Shown here piece after piece: positions 24,929-33,050 of a stretch of 33,475 nt of DNA (positions within the stretch are counted from its first letter, which is position 1; every line of letters starts with the position of its first letter). The position numbers were made by a program, and so were the translations under genes. The stretch lies in NCBI RefSeq assembly GCF_003024925.1, contig NZ_PUED01000009.1:1-33475 (forward strand). The letters are read 5' to 3'. Source of the stretch: Paramuribaculum intestinale (GTDB taxonomy: Bacteria; Bacteroidota; Bacteroidia; Bacteroidales; Muribaculaceae). The notes under the pieces were generated by a model. The model worked only from the letters and a program-made list of their open reading frames with translations. It searched no databases and was not told the origin of the DNA.

Positions 24929-26209
24929 TCAGGGCTCGGTGTAGAATAGGATGAGGCGGCGCATGGCGTCGGTGCATGCGGGGCAGAACGAGGGGTGGGC
25001 GTTGGTGCGCATTCGGCATTGGTCGGCCGGACGATACACCCCCTTGAAAGAGTAGCCTCCGCCCTCGTACAGGCCTATGGGGTAGCGGTTGGCGTCGGCC
25101 ACGGGTGTTGGCTGCGGCACGCTGTCGGGGATCAGCGCCTGCCACTTTGAGGGGAAGTCGACGAGGGTGGTGATGTTGGGCTCCCACGGCTCTACGTCGA
25201 GCGGATAGGTGTCGGACATGACATCCTGCTCGTAGAAGTATTCGTCGGCGAGTCCGCCGAAGCTGTGGCCGAACTCATGCACTACGACCGGACGCATGAG
25301 CGGGTGGCGCGCTGCGGTGAGCGTGTAGGAGTTGTAGATGCCTCCTCCGCCGTATTCGGGCGTGTTGGCGAGGATGATGATATGTTCGTAGGGTATGCCG
25401 CGGAGAGCGTCGTGAACTGCCGGAAGAGCCGATGTGGTCAGGTAGCGGTCGGAATAGAATGTGGAGAAATGCGATGAGAAGGCTGTCGAGCGCCAGTCGG
25501 AGAGCCGTGGCACGCTGACTCCCTCGTCGGCCGAGGGCGAGGCTACGGCCACGAAGTTGAATCGTTCGGGCATGGAGCGGAACGGTTCGTGGGCGAGGAT
25601 TGCCTCAACGGCCTGCGCGGCATGGGTGTAGAATGAGTCGGTCTGTTCGGCGGTGTAGCCTTCGGCGAGAATTGCCACGTCGATGGCTTTGTCAGTGTCG
25701 CCTCCGCGGTGGATGTAGCGGTGGGGCTGCGGCGTGGCGTCGGGTCGTCCGACGAGCTCGTCGTCGGGTCGGTAGATATGGCTCATCGATGCCATGGGCC
25801 TGTGGCGCGAGTCGAGGAGGCTGATGGTGATGCGTGCCGAGTCTTTTGGTAGCGGCACGAGAAATACGTTGGACATGGCCTTTGGCGTGGTGAGAGCTTC
25901 GGGCGTGGAGAGCCATTCGTGGAAGAGCGACGAGAAGGTGGTGGTGTAGAGCGTGTCGCCGGTGGCGGGATCGGTGACGGTGACCGATCCGTTGCCTGAG
26001 AGAGGCATTCGGTCGAGCCGTGTGCGCCGTCCGGCCCATCCGGCTGATTTCGACGACGATGCGAGGTAGACCCCCTGGCGGGAGGCGTCGCCGGCGAAAA
26101 TGTAGTCAAGGCGCAGTGTGGAGTCGCAGAAATGGCGGTCGAAGTCGTCGGCCGAGGCTGTGAGAGCCGTGGCGGCCAGAGCTATGAGAGTGTGACGTAA
26201 TGATAACAT
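24929..26209 (-). CDS. Exported M64-type (IgA peptidase-like) zinc metallopeptidase
   Basis: The 426-residue protein begins with a probable signal peptide (MLSLRHTLIALAATALTASA). Residues ~25-160 form a beta-rich N-terminal domain like that of M64 proteins. The peptidase domain starts near DVAILAEGYTAEQTDSFYTHA, passes FNFVAVASPSADEGVSVP, and carries the zinc site VVHEFGHSFGGLADEYFYE near residue 310, with HEFGH histidines and the glutamate general base. The C-terminus has EGGGYSFKGVYRPADQCRMR and FCPACTDAM. The family's best-known member cleaves IgA, but most homologues in gut Bacteroidota have unknown substrates. Its ATG (26209-26207) directly abuts the left arm of the palindromic element, so its leader, and perhaps its expression, depends on that element. 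Confidence 0.88.
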   Translation of the reverse strand: MLSLRHTLIALAATALTASADDFDRHFCDSTLRLDYIFAGDASRQGVYLASSSKSAGWAGRRTRLDRMPLSGNGSVTVTDPATGDTLYTTTFSSLFHEWLSTPEALTTPKAMSNVFLVPLPKDSARITISLLDSRHRPMASMSHIYRPDDELVGRPDATPQPHRYIHRGGDTDKAIDVAILAEGYTAEQTDSFYTHAAQAVEAILAHEPFRSMPERFNFVAVASPSADEGVSVPRLSDWRSTAFSSHFSTFYSDRYLTTSALPAVHDALRGIPYEHIIILANTPEYGGGGIYNSYTLTAARHPLMRPVVVHEFGHSFGGLADEYFYEQDVMSDTYPLDVEPWEPNITTLVDFPSKWQALIPDSVPQPTPVADANRYPIGLYEGGGYSFKGVYRPADQCRMRTNAHPSFCPACTDAMRRLILFYTEP

Positions 26210-26404
26210 AAGTAACTCTTAAAAATTAGTTGATATTATGGAACTCGTCAGTAACCCATGGTTTGCTGCGGTACTTTTTGATTTTGTCCGGTGCTTTTTG
26301 CTTTCATCCTCAGTCGTGTAGCTCGCTACACGCCATCGTCTTCAAGCGAAAATCACTCGAACAAAATCAAAAATTACCAGCAGCTAATTTTTGCGAGTTA
26401 CTTA
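26209..26404. repeat. Imperfect palindromic element of about 196 bp
   Basis: Outer arms TAAGTAACTCTTAAAAATTA (from 26209) and TAATTTTTGCGAGTTACTTA (ending 26404) are inverted copies with two differences. Inner arms starting GGTACTTTTTGATTTTGT (26270) and ending ACAAAATCAAAAATTACC (26378) also pair. The centre CGTGTAGC-TC-GCTACACG (26315-26332) is a perfect inverted repeat. The left arm carries an extra stretch of about 37 bases (26233-26269). The whole would fold into one long hairpin. No protein is encoded. It lies where GC-rich chromosome gives way to AT-rich accessory DNA. It could be a MITE- or REP-like element; copy number in the genome is unknown. Confidence 0.75.
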
Positions 26405-26413
26405 GTGATGATT

Positions 26414-26435
26414 TTGCAACAAAGTTACGACAAAA
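26414..26435 (+). repeat. Left copy of a 22-bp exact direct repeat flanking the restriction cassette
   Basis: Begins TTGCAACAAAGTTACGAC and ends AAAA; identical to 28570-28591. Its complement contains TAACTTTG (26427-26420), a leftward -7-like box pointing at the peptidase gene, so it may also be part of a promoter. It lies 10 bases past the palindrome. Confidence 0.75.
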
Positions 26436-26542
26436 GAGTGAAACACGGAAAGATATAGTGATAGAATTGATTTACAGGAGTCTTGGTTGAACCTGCGCTT
26501 CATAGAAATCAGAAGCAAGTCTGTAACTTTTTGAAGATTAGA

Positions 26543-26574
26543 TTCGTCTATGTCATATAATTCTAATATCTTTG
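26543..26574 (+). promoter_or_regulatory. Probable promoter of the restriction-modification cassette
   Basis: TTCG (26543-26546), a 20-base spacer and TATCTTTG (26567-26574) match the consensus, exactly at -7. A start near 26581 precedes the regulator's ATG at 26602 by about 21 bases. The 26436-26542 stretch holds no gene that I can see. Confidence 0.55.
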
Positions 26575-26601
26575 CGCCAAACTTTATATTTGTTGAATAA
26601 C

Positions 26602-26808
26602 ATGGTTAAATTAAATCGTTTAAAAGCAGTTCTTGCAGAGCGGGACAAAACCAGCAAGTGGTTAGCAGAACAAGTAGGCAAGTCTGCTTGTACTGTTAGT
26701 AAATGATGTAATAACATTGTTCAGCCTGATTTGAATACTCTTGACAAAATAGCAACTCTACTTGAGGTTGACAGGCGTGATTTATTGACACCTTCCAATC
26801 AAGAGTAA
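26602..26808 (+). pseudogene. XRE-family HTH regulator interrupted by an in-frame TGA
   Basis: Read through, this is a 68-residue Cro/CI-type DNA-binding protein: MVKLNRLKAVLAERDKTSKW at the start, then LAEQVGKSACTVSK, a stop, and CNNIVQPDLNTLDKIATLLEVDRRDLLTP. The stop is TGA at 26704-26706, at codon 35, where small Bacteroidota regulators of this kind have tryptophan (VSKWCNN, codon TGG). A single G-to-A change explains it. The break falls in the helix-turn-helix, so the 34-residue product should not bind DNA. TGA ends many genes here, so recoding to Trp is not expected. Such regulators often act as controller proteins for an adjacent restriction-modification system; the methyltransferase starts 67 bases downstream. 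A 24-codon frame at 26812-26886 lies between. Confidence 0.8.
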
Positions 26809-26875
26809 GTTATGACTTTTTCTTTGGAAGATCTTAGTCTTCAAATAAATGAACTTTTTCATACAAATAAAAACA

Positions 26876-27778
26876 ATGAATGGTAGTGTTCCACATATAG
26901 TTCAATATCAAGGTTCGAAGAGAAATCTTGCACCACAAATCTTGCCATATTTCCCGCAACGGTTTAACCGCTTGATTGAGCCTTTCGCTGGAATGGCGGC
27001 TATAACAATTGCCGTATCTAGACTGAATAAGGCCCAATCATATCGTCTCAACGATCTCAATACACCTCTTGTAAGTGTGTTGGAGGAAGCTATAAACAAC
27101 CCCCAACGCTTACTTGATGATTATACACGGGTTTGGAGTGAGCAATTGACTTATGAGGAAGGTGGTGTTGCACACTATTATAAAGTTCGTGATGATTTTA
27201 ATAATGGCAACCAATGCGCAGCCAACATGTTATACTTATTGGCACGATGTGTAAAAGGCTCTGTTCGATATGGTAACAATGGACAATTTAACCAATCTCC
27301 TGACAAAAGAAGAAAAGGAACGTCACCTACTAATCTTGCGAGGAATATCTTTCGTATTTCGAATTATTTAAAGAATAGAACTGAATTTTCTTCAATAGAT
27401 TATAGAGAAGTGTTACAAATGACTAATCCTGGTGATATTGTTTATATGGATCCCCCGTACCAAGGTGTTTGTGCTACCAGAGATAGCCGATATTTTTCAG
27501 GCATAAACTTCGATGAATTCGTAGAAAGCTTAGAAGATCTCAACAGAAGAGGCATAGATTATATCATCAGTTATGATGGAAGTTGTGGAGATAAGCAATA
27601 TGGTAATGATTTGCCGAATGAACTCGGGCTTAGAAAGGTAATGCTTAACGCTGGTCTTTCCAGTCAAGCCCTGTTATTAGGGAAAAAAGAAGTTACTTAT
27701 GAGGCTTTGTATCTAAGTCCAAATCTCCAGAATGTGGCACAACCAAAAGTACAAGAACAATTAGTATTCGCATTATGA
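26876..27778 (+). CDS. D12-class (Dam-like) adenine-specific DNA methyltransferase
   Basis: A 300-residue enzyme that should methylate adenine N6 in a specific site. Near the start, VQYQGSKRNLAPQILPYFP is the X-motif region typical of D12/alpha-class enzymes; motif I is LIEPFAGMAAITI (residues 33-45; GMAA where Dam has GxGA), and the catalytic motif IV is YMDPPYQG with D192-P-P-Y. SYDGSCG near the C-terminus fits later motifs. The start could be the ATG at 26849, but the ATG at 26876 (MNGSVPHIVQYQGSKR) is preferred, as family members begin shortly before the YxGSK motif. It overlaps the nuclease gene by four bases (ATGA). Codon use is AT-rich, unlike the chromosome on both sides. The recognition site is not predictable here. 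Confidence 0.9.
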   Translation: MNGSVPHIVQYQGSKRNLAPQILPYFPQRFNRLIEPFAGMAAITIAVSRLNKAQSYRLNDLNTPLVSVLEEAINNPQRLLDDYTRVWSEQLTYEEGGVAHYYKVRDDFNNGNQCAANMLYLLARCVKGSVRYGNNGQFNQSPDKRRKGTSPTNLARNIFRISNYLKNRTEFSSIDYREVLQMTNPGDIVYMDPPYQGVCATRDSRYFSGINFDEFVESLEDLNRRGIDYIISYDGSCGDKQYGNDLPNELGLRKVMLNAGLSSQALLLGKKEVTYEALYLSPNLQNVAQPKVQEQLVFAL

Positions 27779-28500
27779 AATATCCAAAAGACATACTTGA
27801 TAAACTCAACGCAATTACAGACAAACGTCCAGCTACTGTAATTCAACATATTCTAAAACACAGCTTCATTACTACCGAAGAGCTTGAGAAGAATTACGGA
27901 TATAAACATGCCCCAAGAGCGGCTAGAGACGTTAGGGAACGTGGTGTAAATCTTGTTACTTACACTGTAAAGAGCAGCGAAGGAAAGAGTATTGGAGCAT
28001 ACAAGTTTGGCGACCCCGTATTTGCGGACAATAAGTTGTCTAAGGTAGTAGGTAGGACCGCACTCTCAGAAGCCTTAAAAAAGGCCCTAATTGACAAGTA
28101 TGGCTCGGTATGTTTCATATATCTTCAACCTATGGAAGAAAGATTGCTGCAAGTGGATCATCGCATACCTTATGAAATAGACGGTGAACAAGACGAAAAT
28201 AACATTGACTGTTACATGTTGTTAAGCCCCTCTGCAAACCGAGCAAAATCGTGGACGTGTGAACATTGTCCCAACTGGACATCAAAAGATGTAGAAGTCT
28301 GTGAAAATTGCTTCTGGTCTCATCCTGAGAATTACACTCATATTGCAGGTAAAGATGAGCGAAAGATTGTTGTAACTTTTACAGACAACGAAATTGACGA
28401 TTATGAACAGTTGATAAGTCTCGTTGGTGTCAAAAATGCCGAACAAACAATCAAAGACCTCGTTTCAAACTTTATAAACGAACAATCAAAAGAAGACTAA
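27775..28500 (+). CDS. Winged-helix/HNH endonuclease, probable type II restriction enzyme
   Basis: A 241-residue protein. Residues ~20-85 (ATVIQHILKHSFITTEELEKNYGY...AARDVRERGVNLVTY) look like a winged-helix DNA-binding domain. The nuclease core is LLQVDHRIPYEIDGEQDENN, with Asp128-His129 as the expected ββα-metal pair and the ENNIDCYMLLSPSANRAKS stretch supplying the N and K positions of an HNH site. A zinc ribbon follows, C162-x2-C165 and C176-x2-C179 (CEHC/CENC). The C-terminus is helical and acidic. It overlaps the methyltransferase gene by four bases, the usual way for a restriction partner. The pairing and HNH site make a type II restriction enzyme the best reading; cleavage and specificity are untested. 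An AT-rich inverted repeat follows the stop. Confidence 0.8.
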   Translation: MKYPKDILDKLNAITDKRPATVIQHILKHSFITTEELEKNYGYKHAPRAARDVRERGVNLVTYTVKSSEGKSIGAYKFGDPVFADNKLSKVVGRTALSEALKKALIDKYGSVCFIYLQPMEERLLQVDHRIPYEIDGEQDENNIDCYMLLSPSANRAKSWTCEHCPNWTSKDVEVCENCFWSHPENYTHIAGKDERKIVVTFTDNEIDDYEQLISLVGVKNAEQTIKDLVSNFINEQSKED

Positions 28501-28530
28501 TATGTGACAGCCTTACCCATAGCAAATGAC

Positions 28531-28548
28531 TTCAGCAAATTCAGCAAA
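28531..28548 (+). repeat. Tandem 9-base duplication after the HNH gene
   Basis: TTCAGCAAA occurs twice in tandem (28531-28539 and 28540-28548), 30 bases after the HNH stop. Function unknown; it may be an accidental duplication. Confidence 0.5.
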
Positions 28549-28555
28549 TTAGACC

Positions 28556-28590
28556 TTTGTCGTAACTTCTTGCAACAAAGTTACGACAAA
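28556..28590. terminator. 13-bp perfect inverted repeat at the cassette's right edge
   Basis: TTTGTCGTAACTT (28556-28568) and AAGTTACGACAAA (28578-28590) are exact inverted copies with a 9-base spacer; a T-run follows at 28598-28603. It could end transcription of the HNH gene. The right arm and spacer overlap the 22-bp direct repeat, while the left arm is missing from the copy at 26414. Confidence 0.55.
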
Positions 28591-28591
28591 A
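28570..28591 (+). repeat. Right copy of the 22-bp direct repeat flanking the cassette
   Basis: Identical over 22 bases to 26414-26435. The two copies bound the AT-rich DNA that holds the regulator remnant, methyltransferase and nuclease. They may be attachment sites, a target duplication or a recombination footprint. Confidence 0.75.
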
Positions 28592-28606
28592 ATCGCGTTT
28601 TTTCAG

Positions 28607-28614
28607 TAATTTTG
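28607..28614 (+). promoter_or_regulatory. Possible -7 box of the mutS promoter
   Basis: TAATTTTG matches TAnnTTTG, with no clear -33 box. It would give a leader of about 125 bases to the mutS ATG at 28746. The leader has GC-rich host-like sequence and no gene that I can support. Confidence 0.4.
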
Positions 28615-28745
28615 CCGTAAAGAAAAGCTGTGCTTGTCCCGACTTTTGCCGGCCGGATTATCGAACTATGAGTGAATGCGTCGGGCGGACAACCCTCGGG
28701 GATGAGCCATGTTAGAGAATCAAAGCAAGAAAGCAGACTATATCT

Positions 28746-31397
28746 ATGGCACGTCCGATAGCCAAAAAGGTGACTGAAACGCCTCTGATGAAGCAATATA
28801 TGGAGATGAAGCAGAAGCATCCCGACGCGGTGCTGCTGTTTCATGTCGGCGATTTTTACGAGACGTTCTCGGAGGATGCCATAACGGCGTCGGAGATACT
28901 GGGCATCACGCTCACCAAGCGTGCCAACGGCTATGCCTCGGAGGTGGAGCTTGCCGGATTTCCCCATCACGCGCTCGACACTTATCTTCCCAAGCTCGTC
29001 AGGGCCGGCAAGCGTGTGGCCATATGCGAGCAGCTCGAAGATCCGAAGCTGACCAAGAAGCTTGTGAAGCGCGGCATTACGGAGCTTGTGACGCCGGGTG
29101 TGTCGCTCAACGACAATGTGCTCGACCACAGGCAGAACAACTTCCTCGCAGCCATACACTTCGGCGAAGGGCGTACTCTGGGCGTGGCTTTTCTGGACAT
29201 CTCAACCGGCGAGTTTCTGACCGCCGAAGGCGAGGCCGACTATATCGACAAGCTGCTGTCGAATTTCGCCCCGAAGGAGCTTTTGGTGGAGCGCGACAAA
29301 CGCCGGCGGCTCGACGAGGTGCTGACGGGGCGCTATCTGACGTTTGATCTCGACGACTGGGTGTTTACCCGTGAGGCGGCCACCGACCGGCTGCTGAAGC
29401 AGTTCGAGACCGGATCGCTCAAGGGTTTCGGCATACAGAACATGCCTGCCGCCATAGTGGCATCGGGCGCGATACTCCACTACCTCGACATAACGAAGCA
29501 TACCAACACGTCGCACATATCGTCGGTGGCACGCATTGAGGAGGACCGCTTCGTGAGGCTCGACCGCTTCACTGTGCGCAATCTCGAACTGCTCGAAGGT
29601 CTCGGCGACGAGGGCAAGAGCCTGATAAGCGTCATAGACCGCACTGTCACCCCGATGGGCGCGCGGCTGTTGCGCCGGTGGCTGCTCTTTCCGCTAAAGG
29701 ATGTGCAGGCCATACGCGCCCGTCTCGACGTGGTGGAGTATTTCATGCGGCGGCGCGACAGCCGCGAGGAGCTGAAGACCTGTCTCGAACAGATAGGCGA
29801 CATAGAGCGTCTGATCTCCAAGGTGGGCGTAGGGCGCGTGTCGCCCCGCGAGCTTGTGCAGCTCAAGAACGCTCTTGTGGCGCTCGAGCCGGTGAGACGC
29901 ATATGCCTGGAGGCCGACGACCAGGGGGTGCATGCCATCGGCGAGCAGCTCAATCCGTGCGAGGGCGCCCGCGATGCGATAGCCCGCACGCTCCGCGATG
30001 ACGCTCCGGTAGCTCTCAGCCGCGGAACGGTGGTGAAGGACGGCGTCGACGCCGAGCTCGACGAGCTGCGCCACATAGCCTATTCGGGCAAGGACTACCT
30101 GATGGAGATACAGGCCCGCGAAAGCGCGGCCACCGGCATACCGAGCCTCAAGATAGGCTACAACAATGTGTTCGGCTACTACATGGAGGTGACCAACACC
30201 CACCGCGACAAGGTGCCGCAGGAGTGGATCAGAAAGCAGACGCTCGTCAATGCCGAGCGCTATATCACCGAAGAGCTGAAGGTGTATGAAGAGAAGATAC
30301 TCGGCGCCCAGGAGAAGATAGCCGTCATAGAGGCTCGCATATATGCGGAGCTCGTGGGGCAGGTGGCGCAGTATATCCACGCCATACAGCTCGATGCCAC
30401 ACAGCTGGCACGGCTCGACGTGCTGACGGCGTTCACCCGTCTGGCGATCGAGAACCATTACAACCGTCCGGTGGTGGACGATTCGCTCGACATCGAGATC
30501 ACCGGCGGACGTCATCCGGTCATAGAGCGTCAGCTCCCCCCGGGCGAGAAGTATATAGCCAACTCGGTGAGCCTCTCGAACGACTCTACGCAGGTCATGA
30601 TCATCACCGGCCCCAACATGTCGGGCAAATCGGCGCTGCTGCGCCAGACCGCCATCAACGTGCTGCTGGCCCAGACAGGCTGCTTCGTGGCCGCCGACAG
30701 TGCCCGCATAGGGGTGGTCGACAAGATATTCACCCGCGTGGGAGCCTCCGACAACATCTCGCTCGGCGAGTCGACCTTCATGGTGGAGATGACCGAGGCG
30801 GCGTCGATACTCAACAACATGAGCCAGCGGTCGCTGATACTGTTCGACGAGCTCGGACGAGGCACCTCGACTTACGACGGCATATCCATCGCATGGTCGA
30901 TCGTGGAGTATATCCACGAGTACGGCGGCCTGCGGCCGAAGACACTATTCGCCACCCACTACCACGAGCTCAACGAGATGGAGCGCAATTTTCCGCGCGT
31001 GGTCAATTACAACGTGTCGGTCAAGGAGATCCAGGGCAAGGTGGTGTTTCTGCGCAAGCTCGAAAAAGGGGGATCGGAGCATTCGTTCGGCATCCATGTG
31101 GCCAAGCTTGCCGGCATGCCCCGCGCCATAGTGAAGCGGGCCGACGAGGTGCTGCGGCGACTGGAGCAGGCCAATACGGGCGAGAACAAAGAGCGCATCA
31201 AAGGCTCGCTCGCCGAGGGCGCGGCCTCACGCGGCGGCGATGGCGGCGTGCAGCTGTCGTTTTTCCAGCTCGACGACCCCGTGCTGACTCAGATACGCGA
31301 CGAGATACTGGCCACCGACATCAACAATCTCACCCCGTTTGCCGCTCTGACGAAACTCCACGATATCAAGGCGATACTCACCGGCAAACCGTCGTGA
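28746..31397 (+). CDS. mutS: DNA mismatch repair protein MutS
   Basis: An 883-residue MutS1-type protein that finds mispairs and small loops and recruits MutL. The N-terminal domain has HVGDFYETF with the mismatch-probing Phe37-x-Glu39. The lever/clamp region is seen around [25 protein letters not shown]. The ABC ATPase has [14 protein letters not shown] (Walker A, G622-S629), [15 protein letters not shown] and [16 protein letters not shown] (Walker B, D701-E702), and FATHYHEL. The C-terminal HTH region includes [23 protein letters not shown]. Length fits the family (about 850-890). GC content rises again from the AT-rich cassette, so mutS is host chromosome. No mutL in the window. Confidence 0.97.
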   Translation: MARPIAKKVTETPLMKQYMEMKQKHPDAVLLFHVGDFYETFSEDAITASEILGITLTKRANGYASEVELAGFPHHALDTYLPKLVRAGKRVAICEQLEDPKLTKKLVKRGITELVTPGVSLNDNVLDHRQNNFLAAIHFGEGRTLGVAFLDISTGEFLTAEGEADYIDKLLSNFAPKELLVERDKRRRLDEVLTGRYLTFDLDDWVFTREAATDRLLKQFETGSLKGFGIQNMPAAIVASGAILHYLDITKHTNTSHISSVARIEEDRFVRLDRFTVRNLELLEGLGDEGKSLISVIDRTVTPMGARLLRRWLLFPLKDVQAIRARLDVVEYFMRRRDSREELKTCLEQIGDIERLISKVGVGRVSPRELVQLKNALVALEPVRRICLEADDQGVHAIGEQLNPCEGARDAIARTLRDDAPVALSRGTVVKDGVDAELDELRHIAYSGKDYLMEIQARESAATGIPSLKIGYNNVFGYYMEVTNTHRDKVPQEWIRKQTLVNAERYITEELKVYEEKILGAQEKIAVIEARIYAELVGQVAQYIHAIQLDATQLARLDVLTAFTRLAIENHYNRPVVDDSLDIEITGGRHPVIERQLPPGEKYIANSVSLSNDSTQVMIITGPNMSGKSALLRQTAINVLLAQTGCFVAADSARIGVVDKIFTRVGASDNISLGESTFMVEMTEAASILNNMSQRSLILFDELGRGTSTYDGISIAWSIVEYIHEYGGLRPKTLFATHYHELNEMERNFPRVVNYNVSVKEIQGKVVFLRKLEKGGSEHSFGIHVAKLAGMPRAIVKRADEVLRRLEQANTGENKERIKGSLAEGAASRGGDGGVQLSFFQLDDPVLTQIRDEILATDINNLTPFAALTKLHDIKAILTGKPS

Positions 31398-31755
31398 CGC
31401 CGCCAGCCTCCGGCGGTTGATAAACAGGAGACGCACGACAGAAGACGGCTCCGGTCCACACCGAGGCCGCGCTCTCCGCATTCCTTTCTATCCCCTCAAG
31501 GGTCTTTTCGGGCGATTACCGTCAAGTCTCATCGGTCACGATGCACGCATCGCTCCCTCCTCAACTGACGCAAATCTCTCCGAAAGTCCTCTTCGAGTGA
31601 ATAGAAGTGAAATTCAAACATACTCTTAAAATAATTATTGCTGTCCGCTAAAATGACTACTTTTACTCATCGGTTGTATTTGTTTTTTTGCGAAACCAAA
31701 ATAACCGAAAAAGGCTGACTTCTGCAATAGGTACAAGCCTTATTTTTATCCTGAC
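31398..31755. other. Intergenic stretch after mutS with repeats and a possible mini-ORF
   Basis: Just after mutS, CCGCC (31400-31404) and GGCGG (31412-31416) form a short hairpin without T-run. The stretch is GC-rich to about 31600 and then AT-rich. At 31616-31629 stands the 14-base repeat also found after frr. On the minus strand that repeat supplies an ATG opening a 30-codon frame (31621-31529, MFEFHFYSLEEDFRRDLRQL...). I cannot show that it is translated. The 70-codon plus-strand frame at 31417-31629 has no protein character. Confidence 0.35.
31616..31629 (-). repeat. Third copy of the 14-base dispersed repeat
   Basis: AAACATACTCTTAA, identical to 2378-2391. On the minus strand it reads TTAAGAGTATGTTT. 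The three copies lie in two places 29 kb apart, each just after a housekeeping gene. Confidence 0.5.
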
Positions 31756-32082
31756 TCAAAAAGTTTTATCAGACAGCAATAAATTTGAATACCTTGCCAA
31801 TCGGATGCGGAGGAACTCCGATACAAGCACTCGCCCGGATTTTGTTTCCTTGTCCTCATACAATTCGTAGATGCCGGGACGTATGCCCATATCCCGATAT
31901 GTGTTGCTCTCAAGCTGCCCGATACTGTTTAGACACTGTTTTGTGCCGATAACCTTATGGGGGTAGGCATCGTGCATACCTGTGACGATACGACCTACAC
32001 CGTCGGTACAGAGTGCTGCGACATATCCGGGGATACACAGGCGACGCTCCTGCGGTTTGTCTTTACCGACACCTTTATACCC
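31756..32082 (-). pseudogene. Degraded reading frame of unknown family
   Basis: A 109-codon frame is open from 32082 to a TGA at 31756 and has protein-like composition: GVGRIVTGMHDAYPHKVIGT, LESNTYRDMGIRPGIYELYE and SGRVLVSEFLRIRLARY. It has no start codon upstream of Met36 (ATG at 31977), and the adjoining frame upstream (RDFGVVGKG) suggests a frameshift near 32075-32085, so it looks like the 3' end of a broken gene. I do not recognise the family. A short protein from the ATG at 31977 (73 residues) is possible but less likely. The surrounding 32100-32230 bases hold no gene. Confidence 0.35.
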
Positions 32083-32210
32083 TTACCGACAACACCGAAA
32101 TCCCGTTGATGCCATTTCCGACATACAAGGCGAGGTTTTCAACGATATTGAAATATAACACTTTACAAAATGTTTTTAAGTTTATTTGAAGTTTGGTACA
32201 AAAAACACGG

Positions 32211-32239
32211 TTTCGTGGAGAGTAGTTGTTGTAATTTTG
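32211..32239 (+). promoter_or_regulatory. Probable promoter of the right-end gene pair
   Basis: TTTC (32211-32214), a 17-base spacer and TAATTTTG (32232-32239), an exact -7 match; the spacer is shorter than usual. The start would be near 32246, about 10-15 bases before the ATGs at 32257 and 32263. Confidence 0.5.
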
Positions 32240-32256
32240 CATCATAACTAAATGGA

Positions 32257-33048
32257 ATGCTTATGAACGCACCTAAAGAATTTATAGACCTTATATATTC
32301 TACCGAAAATCAGCAGAATTACATCGGTATGGGTAATCCCAATGCTCGTATCCTTATTATTGGTCGTGAACCGGCTCACGACCTAAACACGGACATAGGT
32401 CGCGATGCTTTTCATCAAGACCAGGAACTCAACCGCTCAAACTGGAAGAACTTGTTTGAGAACAAACAAATTGAAGGCCGTTGTAATCCACGTAGACCTT
32501 TCCCGAATCAGAAATGCTTACGTGCTGACGGAAACAACGATGGCACCGCGACGACATGGGTATGGTACCAAAAATTAGTCGACCTAATTTGGGGTAGAGA
32601 GTATGATCGTCCGTATTCTCTTCGTCCACTTGACTTTCACGACTTCTGCTTTCACACCGATATTAGTGCTGCTGCCGCAAAAAACTTGGCAACTACCAAC
32701 AAAGAAGCCAAGGAGGCATCGGTTAAAGAAAGAAGTCGCGAATTGTTCTCGCATCCATTCTTCAGGCAATTCCCTATTGTAATATTGGGGATAGGTAAAG
32801 ACGTCGGTCAATCTGTACCTCTCGAATGGTGCGCTAAAGTTCTCGGCTTCCCAACCAACGAGGTTGAGAAAGCCTATAATGCCGACGAAAAAGAGCCGAT
32901 GCTTTGGGTTAATCGTGATACCAAAGGGCACCGCACTCTTTTACATACGCAGTGTCTCTCTCAGCCCTCTTGGGAATATATTACAAAAATTCGCGACATA
33001 ATCTGGTCAGACGGAAAATCCGATTTCTGCTGGCCTAAAGAATACTAA
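32257..33048 (+). CDS. Hypothetical protein with a possible uracil-DNA-glycosylase-like motif
   Basis: A 263-residue (or 261 from the ATG at 32263) soluble protein with no signal peptide. I do not recognise its family firmly. Residues ~27-42 read NPNARILIIGREPAHD, similar to the first motif of the uracil-DNA-glycosylase superfamily (hydrophobic strand, G-x-x-P). A second strand FPIVILGIGKDVG (near residue 170) and a late LLHTQCLSQPS (near residue 234) could match the later strand and the histidine-containing motif. These matches are by eye and weak. AT-rich codon use sets it apart from mutS, and a second unknown gene starts two bases after its stop, so the two form a probable operon. Other readings, such as a different nucleotide-binding fold, remain open. 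Confidence 0.65.
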   Translation: MLMNAPKEFIDLIYSTENQQNYIGMGNPNARILIIGREPAHDLNTDIGRDAFHQDQELNRSNWKNLFENKQIEGRCNPRRPFPNQKCLRADGNNDGTATTWVWYQKLVDLIWGREYDRPYSLRPLDFHDFCFHTDISAAAAKNLATTNKEAKEASVKERSRELFSHPFFRQFPIVILGIGKDVGQSVPLEWCAKVLGFPTNEVEKAYNADEKEPMLWVNRDTKGHRTLLHTQCLSQPSWEYITKIRDIIWSDGKSDFCWPKEY

Positions 33049-33050
33049 AT

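Noticed and set aside
26602-26808. Reading the TGA in the XRE regulator as tryptophan through an altered code
   Set aside because: TGA ends many clear genes in the window, including nifJ and gldE, so the standard code applies.
26812-26886. 24-codon frame (MTFSLEDLSLQINELFHTNK...) between the regulator remnant and the methyltransferase
   Set aside because: Too short to judge and overlapping the methyltransferase start; a leader peptide is possible but unsupported.
31417-31629. 70-codon plus-strand frame after mutS
   Set aside because: It runs through a hairpin and a dispersed repeat and shows no protein-like features.
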